From positions 28,167,464 through 28,231,463 of the forward strand of contig NC_044918.1 in assembly GCF_003576645.1 (NCBI RefSeq): DNA of 64,000 bases, read 5' to 3'. Positions within the stretch are counted from its first letter, which is position 1, and each line of letters starts with the position of its first letter. Positions 21,337-33,800 of this stretch are shown here, in pieces. The notes beneath the pieces are model-generated. The model was not told where the DNA came from. It worked only from the letters and a program-made list of their open reading frames with translations, and did no database searches. Source of the stretch: Ipomoea triloba. Lineage: Eukaryota; Streptophyta; Magnoliopsida; Solanales; Convolvulaceae. A program made the position numbers and the translations under genes.

Positions 21337-22665
21337 TGACATTGCGGTTTTTTGCGTGGTGTGATTCGTCAAAAGATATTTATATGATAAAATGGAAAGT
21401 CTGTGACTCCCCGAGTGTCGGTCTCGAAGGAGGGACGTGGAGGTGTGTCAAGCGTTCGGGAGTTTACTTGATTGGATCATGCATAGGATTCGAGTATGGT
21501 CAAGGGTGGATTTGTGAGTGAGAGTAGTTCATTTGGTTGGTTTGAGTGCAAGAGAGTAGTAAAGTAAAAAGGATTTTGTGAATATGTAAAAGGGGTAGGG
21601 ATTGGATAGTGTTCATGAATATTGCATAGTGGAGTGTCTAAGGTCGTGGATTAGGATTGCTAGGATATTGTCTATTCAAAAGTGTGTTGTCTTAGTCCTT
21701 TTCCACCTTTGTGTACTAAGGCTTCTTTGACTTAGGAGTGCCTTCAAGCATCCAAAGTTCTAAGAGGAATTTTATCAAACACTTAAGCTACACACTATCC
21801 TACTATTCATAAGAAGTCCATAGGAACTATGATTGTGTCAAGCTTCAAATCCTAACTCTAATCAAAGACATGAAAGAGTCAAGAGCTCAATCTCTCATCT
21901 AGATTGGCCAAATCCAAACAAGATCTCATCAAAACAACAATCAATAGACAAGAATAGATAATCCATCAACAAAAACTCATAGATCCAAGATATAGAGATA
22001 AGATCATCACACAAACAATATTCAATCACACAATCCAAATCCCTATACTAAACTAGCTACTCATAATATAAAATGCAAGCAAAAGCTAATTTAATCCAAG
22101 AACAAGATAGCTAAAATTATAGAAATGAAATAGAGATCACCTAGAGAGAAGAAGATCTTCAATTCAAGCTTGTTGTCTTGCTACAATGGAGATTGATCTA
22201 ATCTAAAAAACTAAGAAAAATGGAGAAAGTTCTCCAAATGAAAAACTAAGAAAAGGAAAACTAAATTTCTGGGAACTTTTCTGAAAATTCATCAAGGGGG
22301 TTTAAATAGTCTCCGAAATGACAACCCTAGCTGAAATTCGCGCATCACCGTCTCCACGCCATCCACACGCGTGTGAGCGTGCGTGGGAGGCTACTGGAAA
22401 GTTTTCACGCACGCTTACACGCGTGTGACCATCCAGTTTGGCCCTCTAGGGCTCCATTCTTCCCTGGTTCGCTCTTTAAGCTCAACTTTTGCTCCTGTTT
22501 GCTCCCGGGGCTCCTGTTTCACTTCTTTTAAGCTAAAAGTAGCTTCTATGCATCAGTTAGTGATTTACAAGCATTTACGAACATAATTTACCAAGTAAGG
22601 ATGCTATAGACGCGATAAAACACCATAAAATGTGCCTGAAATAAGGGTATCTCGGAGTCTTATCA
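21337..22665 (-). repeat. 3' LTR of the Athila-like element (1329 bp)
   Basis: Bounded TGACATTGCGG .. GTCTTATCA in plus view (TG..CA). It matches 47040-48356 closely, with scattered substitutions and small indels. It holds the paired palindromes (ccacacgcgtgtgagc, ttacacgcgtgtgac) at about 22355-22430 and, on the minus strand, a CTATTTAAAC TATA-like box near 22303-22312. Confidence 0.9.
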
Positions 22666-22706
22666 AATTTTCCACACTTTGTTTCTTGCTTGTCCTCAAG
22701 CAAGAA
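22666..22706 (-). promoter_or_regulatory. PPT and 10-bp hairpin of the Athila-like element
   Basis: Minus strand: arms TTCTTGCTTG and CAAGCAAGAA with an AGGA loop (22683-22706), then ACAAAGTGTGGAAAA, then the 3' LTR. The polypurine run is the expected plus-strand primer. The perfect 10-bp stem beside it is not part of the standard PPT. Confidence 0.75.
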
Positions 22707-25003
22707 GTTTTCCTATCTAAGCACATAAGTCTCCGAGATACTTTTTCATGCAAAACAAAGCTTTTGGCAAGTCAAAATAATGGGTGTCTAAGACTGTTGA
22801 AACGGGAGAAATCATTTGTGTTATCTACAAAGGATTTTGGTTAGATGTCAGCAATTCAAGAAATATTTTCGGGAAATAAAAACCTTTCGTTGATAAACAA
22901 GTAAAACAAGGGATCACACTCCTCGCACCATACGCAAGCATGCATTTCTGAGGTTTTGGTTCATCTTTTATTTAAATAGGGCCTCTAGCCGATCCCACTA
23001 GTGGGAACGATGTGCACTAACTAATCAACTTTCCATCCTTATACGCCAAAGCCCAACATAAATGTAAATGAGGGTAGGGGCATGGACCACTCACCGCTTT
23101 TGGCTTAGCGCGGTCCCTCTTTCTTCTCACTTCCTAGGATAACGTCATCGAGCCACTCGACTTCACATGGAGCTCTATGCTTTTTCGAAGGTCAGTGCAA
23201 TAGGTACTCGAATCCTAGCGAAGCGGCTCACCTCAGCTCTATTTTCTCAATTCTTGGGATCTTTTTATGTGAACAACCGACTCCAGATAAAGCTTTTTGC
23301 TTATCGAAGACTATGGTTTGGACACAACCCAACGAATTGGCTTTCCTCAATTTTAAACTCTTGGTGATTGGCCTTTTGCCTTTTCGACTTCTCCTCATGT
23401 CAACCCCTCATGCCTTTTTCTATTTTATGTTCAAGGGTTTTGTTTTCTCATTAAGCTTACCATTAGGCTCACCTTTTGCCCCATGCCCTACCAAGGTTAG
23501 TTCAATTCCGGGCCTTGCTAGTTTTATCTTTCTCAAATTAAAAAGTACACACTCCCACTTCGAGGGATCCTTGACTAAGGTCCTACGTAAATAAGAGGTG
23601 AACATCATGCAAGCAGGCAAGAATATAAACTTATTTGGCTCTAAACACTCTCATGGGTGCGAAAAGTAACTTCCTCAAAGATATTTCGAGAGTAAAAAAT
23701 TTTGGGCATCCAGTCAAAATTCTCTCTAGATAACACAAATAATAACTCTCTTTTCAAAACTGCAAATGCACCCGCTTATCATTCCCAAGAGCTTCAACTT
23801 CTAATACTAAGCATGTAAGCATGTAAAGCACGAAGTACGTCCTTTCCACACTTTAAAGTAAACATCGTCCTTGATGTTTCCATACGATACAGGGTAAAGG
23901 AACGAAATAGGGATACTAAGGATAGACAAATAAAAATCCCTTTCTACATTTTGGAAATTGCTCTGGGATATAGGGTATGCATCAAACTATCCTAATAAAC
24001 ATGGTAAACTCTAATATACGCATACACACAGCTATATAAAGAAATTAGAAAAGGGATAAGAGGATAAACTAAGTATGCATCCCTCTTTCCACACTTTAGC
24101 TTCCAGCATAGGCCTGCTCCCGTTATAAATGCTCTATAAGAAATGGAGACATAACATACAAAAAGGGTTTTCGGAGTACTATTCAATTATTATAAGCTGA
24201 TAGAAATGTAAAAGCAGAAACATAGATAATAACGCATGTAATTGAGCAGAATTATTCGAATAGAAATGCGATAAGTAAAGTACTTGCAAAGTAAATAACA
24301 TAAAGCAATAAAGATAAGTAAAGCAAAGTAAAGAAATAAAGGAAATAAAAGTTGGAACCCCGCGCGTAGGGATCCTAATGTTCAGATGGGGCTAGCAACC
24401 ATAGTAACCAAAGTCAAGGAACTCAGTATCAAATGTCAATAGGTCAGGATCGAGAACAATCGAAGGAAGGCATCAGTCATCACCGAAGGGCTGGAATTGC
24501 ATATCGAATCTATCTTCAAGAGCAGCAATTCTCCTATCATTTTCCTCCACCGTCCGTCTCATGCGGTTGAGGTCTTCGGTGTGGACATCTTGTCTTGCAG
24601 AGATGGATGTAAAATGGCCTTCTTGCCATGTTCGCTGCTCACGCCAGTAGTTCATCTGTTCATCATGGAGCTGCCTATGAAAGTTCTGCGTCGTGTCCCA
24701 ATCCATGGGAGTAGGGCCATGCTCCTGTGCAGCAATATCCTCCTCGTTCTCTTCTTCTTCATCCTCATCATCATCATCATCAGAAGCCTCTAGATCAGGT
24801 GCATCATCACCTCCAAGCTTTAATTCTGCGGCAAAGAACTCACCCACGGAGAAAAAAATTGTGCAACCTTCAGCTCTTTCTCCCATCAACCGGTCCAATA
24901 GGCCCAACCCGAAGCATAGTCTAGTAACAAAAGGTCCAATAAACACATTCTGAACCTTAGGCTTTTGCTGGGTCTGGAGCCACTTTCTAGCTTGAACGCC
25001 CAT

Positions 25004-28000
25004 GTTGATGCCAACCTCATTCTCCATGCACCACATGTAAAACAAATCCTACTTGTATACCTTGTTGCGATTTTTGGTTCTGCCTGTGAGATTTATAGCA
25101 AAGGCTAATCTGATAGCCTTTAGAGCATTGCGGGTGATGAGGTTTGCCTTTAAGTTTGAAGAGTTGTATGGGGCATTGTTTGTGATGCTTCTCCAATATT
25201 GCTAAGCAACTGTGTCTGAATCAAAATCCTCCTTAAAGTCCTTGAAATATGGCATGGACACACTCACGGCATCATGGAATCCGAGCGTAACACCCAAAGT
25301 GTTGATAGACATACTGTAGTGGTTGCCGAATAGAGTGAACAAAATGGATTCTCTTGCATTATTGACCTCCTTTCGAATTTCCAAGGTCGCCAAGAATTCA
25401 TAAGTAACATGCGCATAGGGGGGTCCTTGTAATACCCCGTATTTTCCTAACATTATTATTTTATCCTAAGATATTGACATTCATAAGTTATGATCTTCAG
25501 ATATTTCAAAAGAATTTTTATAAGTAAGTATAGTTGTTATTAAGCTGCGATCATACGTCCTGGTCACGAACCGTAAAAATTTTAGGAACTAGTATTCGGA
25601 CCCGTTTGTCCTAGGAAATGGATTTTTAGACACCATACTATTATTCTGGAACTTCCTATTTAATTAGATTAGCGCATAGCAGCCAAAATTTATTTGTGAT
25701 CGTACCTCGCGAAATTTCGCAGTGTACCGAACCTAGCCCAATTTTGAGGGTTAGTATGGAAATAATTTTTAGTTTCGGAAATTATTCTATCTGGATTATT
25801 TTCCACCGAAACTTTATCTGTTTGGACCCCAACTGATAAGGTTGGAGATATTTTATTATTTTATTTTTTTTTTCCAATCTTATCACATAAGATTGTGATG
25901 TAGTATAAAAGCCAATTTTTTTTCCTTTTTCCCTTGCTTTTGCCGAAATGAAGAGGAGAGGAGAGAGAGAGAGATCATCTTCACCATTCTTCTTCCTCCA
26001 TTGCTTCCATAGCTAATTTCCTTCACATCTCTCAAGAACGTTCGGTAAATCTTCGATTTTATTCGGTAAAAAGTTATATTTTCCTTCCTAGAGCATGAAT
26101 TTGAGAGTAATTTCTTGAAATCTCTTGTTATGGTGTTGATTGTGATCTTAGGATTTTAAGGTGAAATTGGGGAAATCAACTCCAAAAGTCTTCTACGAGG
26201 ACTAGTAACCCGGTTGAGGTAAGGAATTCCCTTAAGTTGGTTTAGTCACTTGAAATTAGATAATTGATTATTTGGTTGAAACATGGTGTTTTGGAGCTTT
26301 GGGAATATTTTTGTATACATGTTCATAGCTTGGATATGCATGTATATGTTGTATTTATGCCCATATAGGCTTATACTTGTGAAAATAGTGAAAAGAAATC
26401 AGGATAGATTCTGGCTGTAACTTCCGAGATTTATTGGGAAAAATTGGTAGGTATTTTGATCCTATTTTTTTTAGGCATGTAGTTCTATAAGTGTAGAACC
26501 CGCATATAAAATTTCATAATGATCGGAGTAGTATAAGTATGGTTTTCGAATTTTTCTCCAAAACTGGTCCAGAGAGAAAAATTCTGGACAGCACACTGCC
26601 AAGGGCAAAGNGTTGATGCCAACCTCATTCTCCATGCACCACATGTAAAACAAATCCTACTTGTATACCTTGTTGCGATTTTTGGTTCTGCCTGTGAGAT
26701 TTATAGCAAAGGCTAATCTGATAGCCTTTAGAGCATTGCGGGTGATGAGGTTTGCCTTTAAGTTTGAAGAGTTGTATGGGGCATTGTTTGTGATGCTTCT
26801 CCAATATTGCTAAGCAACTGTGTCTGAATCAAAATCCTCCTTAAAGTCCTTGAAATATGGCATGGACACACTCACGGCATCATGGAATCCGAGCGTAACA
26901 CCCAAAGTGTTGATAGACATACTGTAGTGGTTGCCGAATAGAGTGAACAAAATGGATTCTCTTGCATTATTGACCTCCTTTCGAATTTCCAAGGTCGCCA
27001 AGAATTCATAAGTAACATGCGCATAGGGGGGTCCTTGTAATACCCCGTATTTTCCTAACATTATTATTTTATCCTAAGATATTGACATTCATAAGTTATG
27101 ATCTTCAGATATTTCAAAAGAATTTTTATAAGTAAGTATAGTTGTTATTAAGCTGCGATCATACGTCCTGGTCACGAACCGTAAAAATTTTAGGAACTAG
27201 TATTCGGACCCGTTTGTCCTAGGAAATGGATTTTTAGACACCATACTATTATTCTGGAACTTCCTATTTAATTAGATTAGCGCATAGCAGCCAAAATTTA
27301 TTTGTGATCGTACCTCGCGAAATTTCGCAGTGTACCGAACCTAGCCCAATTTTGAGGGTTAGTATGGAAATAATTTTTAGTTTCGGAAATTATTCTATCT
27401 GGATTATTTTCCACCGAAACTTTATCTGTTTGGACCCCAACTGATAAGGTTGGAGATATTTTATTATTTTATTTTTTTTTTCCAATCTTATCACATAAGA
27501 TTGTGATGTAGTATAAAAGCCAATTTTTTTTCCTTTTTCCCTTGCTTTTGCCGAAATGAAGAGGAGAGGAGAGAGAGAGAGATCATCTTCACCATTCTTC
27601 TTCCTCCATTGCTTCCATAGCTAATTTCCTTCACATCTCTCAAGAACGTTCGGTAAATCTTCGATTTTATTCGGTAAAAAGTTATATTTTCCTTCCTAGA
27701 GCATGAATTTGAGAGTAATTTCTTGAAATCTCTTGTTATGGTGTTGATTGTGATCTTAGGATTTTAAGGTGAAATTGGGGAAATCAACTCCAAAAGTCTT
27801 CTACGAGGACTAGTAACCCGGTTGAGGTAAGGAATTCCCTTAAGTTGGTTTAGTCACTTGAAATTAGATAATTGATTATTTGGTTGAAACATGGTGTTTT
27901 GGAGCTTTGGGAATATTTTTGTATACATGTTCATAGCTTGGATATGCATGTATATGTTGTATTTATGCCCATATAGGCTTATACTTGTGAAAATAGTGAA

Positions 28001-28220
28001 AAGAAATCAGGATAGATTCTGGCTGTAACTTCCGAGATTTATTGGGAAAAATTGGTAGGTATTTTGATCCTATTTTTTTTAGGCATGTAGTTCTATAAGT
28101 GTAGAACCCGCATATAAAATTTCATAATGATCGGAGTAGTATAAGTATGGTTTTCGAATTTTTCTCCAAAACTGGTCCAGAGAGAGAAAAATTCCGGACA
28201 GCACACTGCCAAGGGCAAAG
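25004..28220. repeat. Near-exact 1.6-kb duplication around single n (probable assembly artefact)
   Basis: 25004-26610 and 26612-28220 are the same sequence with a 2-base indel near the end, separated by one n at 26611. The repeat spans both ORF1 and LTR sequence, so the second copy re-enters ORF1 in the middle of the LTR. This is what an unmerged contig overlap looks like. Confidence 0.85.
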
Positions 28221-28247
28221 ATGGAATTTTCTGTGTTTATTCGCGGA

Positions 28248-28376
28248 NNNNNNNNNNNNNNNNNNNNNNNNNNNNNNNNNNNNNNNNNNNNNNNNNNNNN
28301 NNNNNNNNNNNNNNNNNNNNNNNNNNNNNNNNNNNNNNNNNNNNNNNNNNNNNNNNNNNNNNNNNNNNNNNNNNNN
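28248..28376. other. 129-N gap with overlapping flanks
   Basis: The last ~75 bases before the gap (ccaaaactgg..tcgcgga) reappear with small changes right after it (28377 on). The gap probably hides an overlap rather than missing sequence. Confidence 0.75.
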
Positions 28377-28389
28377 CCAAAACTGGTCT

Positions 28390-31190
28390 CCAGAGAGAAA
28401 AATTCTGGACAGCACACTGCCAAGGGCAAAGATAAAATTTTCTGTGTTTATTCGCGGACCAAAATGACCAAAACTTTTTATGGACATCAAGTACTATAAG
28501 TTGGGATTCTACCATAAAAATTTCAAGTGAAAAAGAGTTCGGGAACTATTTTTACCGGCTCAATCTTTCGGACTGCGCCAAGCTGAATTTTCTGAATTAT
28601 GCTTAGTATGATTATAGATGTGTTAATGATAATTGTGAGGTAGTTAGTGAGTTAATGGTGATAAAGTTAGGTAAAGATATTATTATGATGTGTATTGAGG
28701 AAATTGTCATATGGAAATGTTGAGATAAAGGTTGTATATGGTGAATCTTGAGAAAGTAGTTGTTGTATTTTTTCTGGTTATGGTTAGGCAATGACCTTAC
28801 CTATTAGAATTTATATATATTTGGATGTACGATATCCTCAAGTTATGATCTAATGGTGTTGATCATAGTGGAAGTTGTTGAGGACGATAGTTAAGGATGT
28901 TGGTTGATTTTAAGTGTGAGATGGACATATGAAGTGTATCCAAAAATGTTTATGAAAACTTACGTTGAAAAACGTATGCTATTTTGATATAAAGGTTGTC
29001 AAAACCTTATTGTTTGAGAAAATGATGTTTGAAAATCCTTCAGGGGCTAAAGAGGTAGCCGATTTCAAATATTGGACTCATTGGTGAAATATGTCCAAAA
29101 GAAATGATTTGAGTAAGAAAAATTGAAGGAAGAATCATGTTTTCAAAACCGTAGTTTCTAAAGTAAGTTGAGGAGGACCTTGATTGACCCACGGGTGGCT
29201 TTAAGTGCCCTTGCCCAGTGGTCGTTATATTATATTGTATTGTTAGAGCGAAGTCTATTCGCCGTTATGTCGTCATGTTGGGATAAGGAGAGGTGCCCAC
29301 GGGAAGGCTTGAGTGCCACGGCCCGGGGTTGGGATAAGGGAGGAACCTACGGGAGGGCTGGAGTGCCATGGCCCGAGGTTGTAGGCCTCACTCTTACTAT
29401 ATGAAACTAAGGAAGTTTTAAAAATGAGTAAAGAGTTACTCTGTAACGTCTTTGAGAAAGAAATGATTTTGTCTTACGAGACGAGTGGATTTTGATTCAC
29501 TGAACGATATACTATTTTCCAAATGATTATGTTTTCAAACCTTTGTCTACTTTTGAGTGACATCGGATTTCCTTACTTAGCCGTCGCGCTAACTGCACTT
29601 CAATGTGTTTCTTATCAGTTGCAGATTAGTGTGGGCCCCTGTAGCCGATGAGCTCGGAATAGAAGGGAAGTACAGGTTGAGGTCTACTCTTTGATGTAGA
29701 CAGGGATTGTTATTAATGTTGTAAGTTTAGCCTGTGCACTTAGAGTGGAGTTTGTCAAAGAGGTGATAGAATTCACTCTAGGTGTGGCGGNGTCCAGAGA
29801 GAAAAATTCTGGACAGCACACTGCCAAGGGCAAAGATAAAATTTTCTGTGTTTATTCGCGGACCAAAATGACCAAAACTTTTTATGGACATCAAGTACTA
29901 TAAGTTGGGATTCTACCATAAAAATTTCAAGTGAAAAAGAGTTCGGGAACTATTTTTACCGGCTCAATCTTTCGGACTGCGCCAAGCTGAATTTTCTGAA
30001 TTATGCTTAGTATGATTATAGATGTGTTAATGATAATTGTGAGGTAGTTAGTGAGTTAATGGTGATAAAGTTAGGTAAAGATATTATTATGATGTGTATT
30101 GAGGAAATTGTCATATGGAAATGTTGAGATAAAGGTTGTATATGGTGAATCTTGAGAAAGTAGTTGTTGTATTTTTTCTGGTTATGGTTAGGCAATGACC
30201 TTACCTATTAGAATTTATATATATTTGGATGTACGATATCCTCAAGTTATGATCTAATGGTGTTGATCATAGTGGAAGTTGTTGAGGACGATAGTTAAGG
30301 ATGTTGGTTGATTTTAAGTGTGAGATGGACATATGAAGTGTATCCAAAAATGTTTATGAAAACTTACGTTGAAAAACGTATGCTATTTTGATATAAAGGT
30401 TGTCAAAACCTTATTGTTTGAGAAAATGATGTTTGAAAATCCTTCAGGGGCTAAAGAGGTAGCCGATTTCAAATATTGGACTCATTGGTGAAATATGTCC
30501 AAAAGAAATGATTTGAGTAAGAAAAATTGAAGGAAGAATCATGTTTTCAAAACCGTAGTTTCTAAAGTAAGTTGAGGAGGACCTTGATTGACCCACGGGT
30601 GGCTTTAAGTGCCCTTGCCCAGTGGTCGTTATATTATATTGTTAGAGCGAAGTCTATTCGCCGTTATGTCGTCATGTTGGGATAAGGAGAGGTGCCCACG
30701 GGAAGGCTTGAGTGCCACGGCCCGGGGTTGGGATAAGGGAGGAACCTACGGGAGGGCTGGAGTGCCATGGCCCGAGGTTGTAGGCCTCACTCTTACTATA
30801 TGAAACTAAGGAAGTTTTAAAAATGAGTAAAGAGTTACTCTGTAACGTCTTTGAGAAAGAAATGATTTTGTCTTACGAGACGAGTGGATTTTGATTCACT
30901 GAACGATATACTATTTTCCAAATGATTATGTTTTCAAACCTTTGTCTACTTTTGAGTGACATCGGATTTCCTTACTTAGCCGTCGCGCTAACTGCACTTC
31001 AATGTGTTTCTTATCAGTTGCAGATTAGTGTGGGCCCCTGTAGCCGATGAGCTCGGAATAGAAGGGAAGTACAGGTTGAGGTCTACTCTTTGATGTAGAC
31101 AGGGATTGTTATTAATGTTGTAAGTTTAGCCTGTGCACTTAGAGTGGAGTTTGTCAAAGAGGTGATAGAATTCACTCTAGGTGTGGCGGT
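28390..31190. repeat. Near-exact 1.4-kb duplication around single n (probable assembly artefact)
   Basis: 28390-29790 and 29792-31190 repeat the same LTR interior, separated by one n at 29791. They differ by a 5-base indel near 29240/30638. Confidence 0.85.
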
Positions 31191-31739
31191 AGCACCCGGT
31201 TTTCTGTTGATATGATGTAAGCTTCCACAGCGTTTTATTACGGATTTTGTAATAAATGTAAGAGTTGAAAATTGGGGTGTTACAGTCCTCTCCACTCAAA
31301 TAGATAGCGGAGCTGTGGGTGCCTGAGAAGCCCGTTTACTTCATCCAAACAACCGAATTCTCTTAAAATGTTGTCGTCGAAGTGACGACCAACGGAAAGC
31401 TGCTTCCCTTTATAATTATCTATTGTTGTAAGTTGGATGGGTGTCAAATGTCGTAATGACCTTGACCCCGGCTCCTGCGGAGCTTGTTGAGCTATAGCTT
31501 GTTGTCGTGTCCTCGATCGACTCGATTCACCATGATCATGCTTTGATTTCTTTGCGATTTCCTTTGAGCGTCCCATCCTTGATGTTGATGGTTTTTATCT
31601 TCTTTGAAGGTAAAAAGTAAAAGATGTGTTCAAACCTTGAGTTTGGGTTCTTCCTTGCGTGGATAAGAGAAGAAAAATATGGATTTTGGAGCAAAATGGC
31701 GTGGGAGATCCGAATGAGGGTTTTAAATCCGTAGGAGGC

Positions 31740-31870
31740 TTTCACGCCGGTCACACGTGCGTGGGAGCTCTCTGTCTCGCTCCCACGCATGGCTACACGC
31801 GTGTGAGCGTGCGTGGGAAGCTACTGCTTCGTTCCCACGCACGGCTACACACGTGTGAGCTCACGTGGCA
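31740..31870 (-). promoter_or_regulatory. Internal promoter-like palindrome block, minus copy
   Basis: Counterpart of 3262-3423: boxes ctcacacgtgtgtagcc, gctcacacgcgtgtagcc and gcacgtgtgacc on the minus strand, about 170-290 bases upstream of the ORF1 ATG at 31576. Because the leader intron is absent here, the block lies much closer to the ATG. Confidence 0.5.
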
Positions 31871-32141
31871 GTCCTCTGCATTGTTTTCTTCCGGTTTTGG
31901 TCTTTCCCTTCACACCTAAGTCCAAACTTAGCCTTTCCAAAGCAATTTTTAGTCCCGACTCCTACAAGTTAGTCCTCAAAACATTGTTCTATTTGATTGT
32001 AGCAATTTATTGGAATAAAAAAAAACATTAAAAACGAAAGCATAAAAATGATGTAAAACATATTATTAAAATCTTGGGTTGCCTCCCAAGTAGCGCCACG
32101 GTTTACGTCATTGGCTAGACGCATCATACCTTGTTTAGCAT

Positions 32142-32747
32142 TCAACCATATTCCTTGGTAGTGGGTAAGAAGCATTTTGGTACCCACGTGTTTTTCCATG
32201 TAAGCTTATCATTTTTCCACTTTAGTTTTGGTTTCATCTTTGGTTTGACCTTTGCCCTTTCATCGTCATTAGTTCCTTCTTTCGCTCTTTCCATTTCATC
32301 ATTTATGGCTTGTCCCTCGAATCTCAGGGTAATTTCACCTGAACTTACATCTATTCGTGCACGACAAGTAGCCAGAAATGGTCTTCCAAGAATTAAGGAT
32401 TCATGGGGATCATCATCACCCATCTTACAAACAATAAAATCGACAGGCACAAGAAATTTTCCTATTCTTACTAGAACATCTTCCGCTAAGCCTTCAGGAT
32501 ATCGTGTGGTTCCGTCAGCTAAACGTAGAGTCAGCCTTGTCGGTTTCAAACATGGTAAGTTTAATTTCTCAAAAAGATTTGAAGACATGACATTAATAGA
32601 AGCACCAAGATCAGCAAGAGCGTTTTGGGGTTCCATGTTCTGTATAGAACAAGGAATCAACAAAGCTCCAGGGTCACCCTTCTTTCTGGGGTAACCCTCA
32701 GTCAAGCAAGCCGAAGATTCTTGGCTTAAACAGGTAAAATTATCACA
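32142..32747 (-). pseudogene. Athila-like protease region (minus copy)
   Basis: Retropepsin-like with ALADLGASINVMSSNLFEKL near the start and SLILGRPFLATCRARIDVS near the end. The active-site DLGA form is usual for Athila. The frame is open from the nested solo LTR border to TAA/TGA after TTKEYG at 32142. Gag lies on the other side of the solo LTR and chromovirus (44741-46810). The region directly downstream has no RT. The protein would cleave Gag; the parent frame is interrupted. Confidence 0.75.
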
Positions 32748-33800
32748 AATGTTGATAAGTGCCAAAAGTAGCCGTATTTTAAGGGTCATTTAGGTGTGAA
32801 ATATGCTATAATAAATGTCTATTAGGCCTAGAAACATGCTAAGATAGGGTAATTTCATTGCATATAGGTCTAGGGACTTATCATATGTGTTTCAATATAA
32901 TTTGCACAATTCTTGCACCTCGTAGGGCATTCCGGCGACATTTCAGTAAAACGGACGTAACCGGAGCTAGGAATGTCCGAATGAGGCGAGGCAGGTGGCT
33001 ATGGAACCGTATCGTCGAGAGCTACAACATAGAAGAAGACAGCAGAAGCAAACCACGCATGCTCACACGCGTGTGAGCACGCGTGGTTGCTTACTGGATT
33101 GCTCCCACGCACGCTCACACGCGTGTGAGCCGCGTGGACGCGACACAGCGTAGAAATAATTAGGGCGAGATTTTGGAGGCTATATATATGGCCTCTATAG
33201 GTTTTTCAGATCAGTCCCCAATAAATTCCAGCAGCCATAGAATAATTTTAGATTAAGTTTCTTGGGGTTTTCCTCCCCTCTTTGGGGAAAATACCTTTTC
33301 TTATATTAGATCCAATTCAAGAGCAAGAATGAAGATTGGAATTCCAAGAACAAAGTGTAAAAGAGTCCATTCTTTTGGATGGTAACTTCTCTCCTTAATA
33401 TCTTAATCCAATACTTGTTTTCTTTAAGATTTCCATTTCTTCTTCTTGTTTCTTTATTATGCTAGAGTAGATTAGAAAGGGCATTGGTGGCCCCAAGGTT
33501 AATCTATGTGGATGTTTGATATAAATTGCTAGATTAAATGTGAGCTTTTTGATTGTTGGATGATGAACTTGTGTGGATGATGTTCATAATGCTTTGTGCC
33601 TAAGTGTGGCCACATTAGGTAGCAAACCCAAAGGAAGTGAGTGTGTGCGCGATAGCGGCCACTCATGAGTCTCACTCACCCACATCTCCGCTCTTAGTCC
33701 GAAAGGACAAGATCCGAGAGGAGTGGTAGACAAAGTGTTCGATGAAATGCCCCAACCGAATGAGGACGTGGGAGTCCAAGTGTGACGCCACTTGGTGATG

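Larger units (their letters stand above)
25428..31284 (+). mobile_element. Tekay-like solo LTR with TSD GTCCT (inflated by assembly duplications)
   Basis: It begins TGTAATACCCCG and ends GGGGTGTTACA. GTCCT lies at 25423-25427 and 31285-31289, and the ORF1 frame resumes across it. The assembled length of 5.86 kb is artificial. A segment is repeated after the single n at 26611 and another after the single n at 29791, so the real LTR is probably about 2.6 kb. It has the palindrome at 25702-25727, a leader donor GAGGTAAGG at 26216 and the TTAGC..GCTAA hairpin (30976-30991). The ORFs 29168-29404 and 30609-30803 are not supported. Confidence 0.8.
24473..31576 (-). pseudogene. Athila ORF1-like accessory protein (minus copy, intron-less leader)
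   Basis: ATG at 31576 is preceded directly by the spliced leader sequence. The first segment ends at 31290 against the nested solo LTR, and the frame continues from 25427 to the stop at 24473. Two in-frame stops (near 25203 and 25050) are Gln codons changed to TAG, or local substitutions, compared with the plus copy. The C-terminal 190 residues are open: a globular end (NMGVQARKWLQTQQKPKVQ), an acidic run (EASDDDDDEDEEEENEED) and a charged helical tail (MRRTVEENDRRIAALEDRFD) that could form a coiled coil. Function is unknown. The domain order matches the plus copy and, in outline, the unrelated-looking pseudogene at 53707-54867. Confidence 0.75.

Noticed and set aside
31659..32031. ORFs with repeated HARLHTCELTWQ-like peptides (also 3120-3372, 22383-22586)
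   Set aside because: They arise from the CACACGCGTGTG palindrome block read in arbitrary frames.
32131..32694. 187-aa plus-strand ORF
   Set aside because: Antisense shadow of the protease-region frame at 32142-32747.
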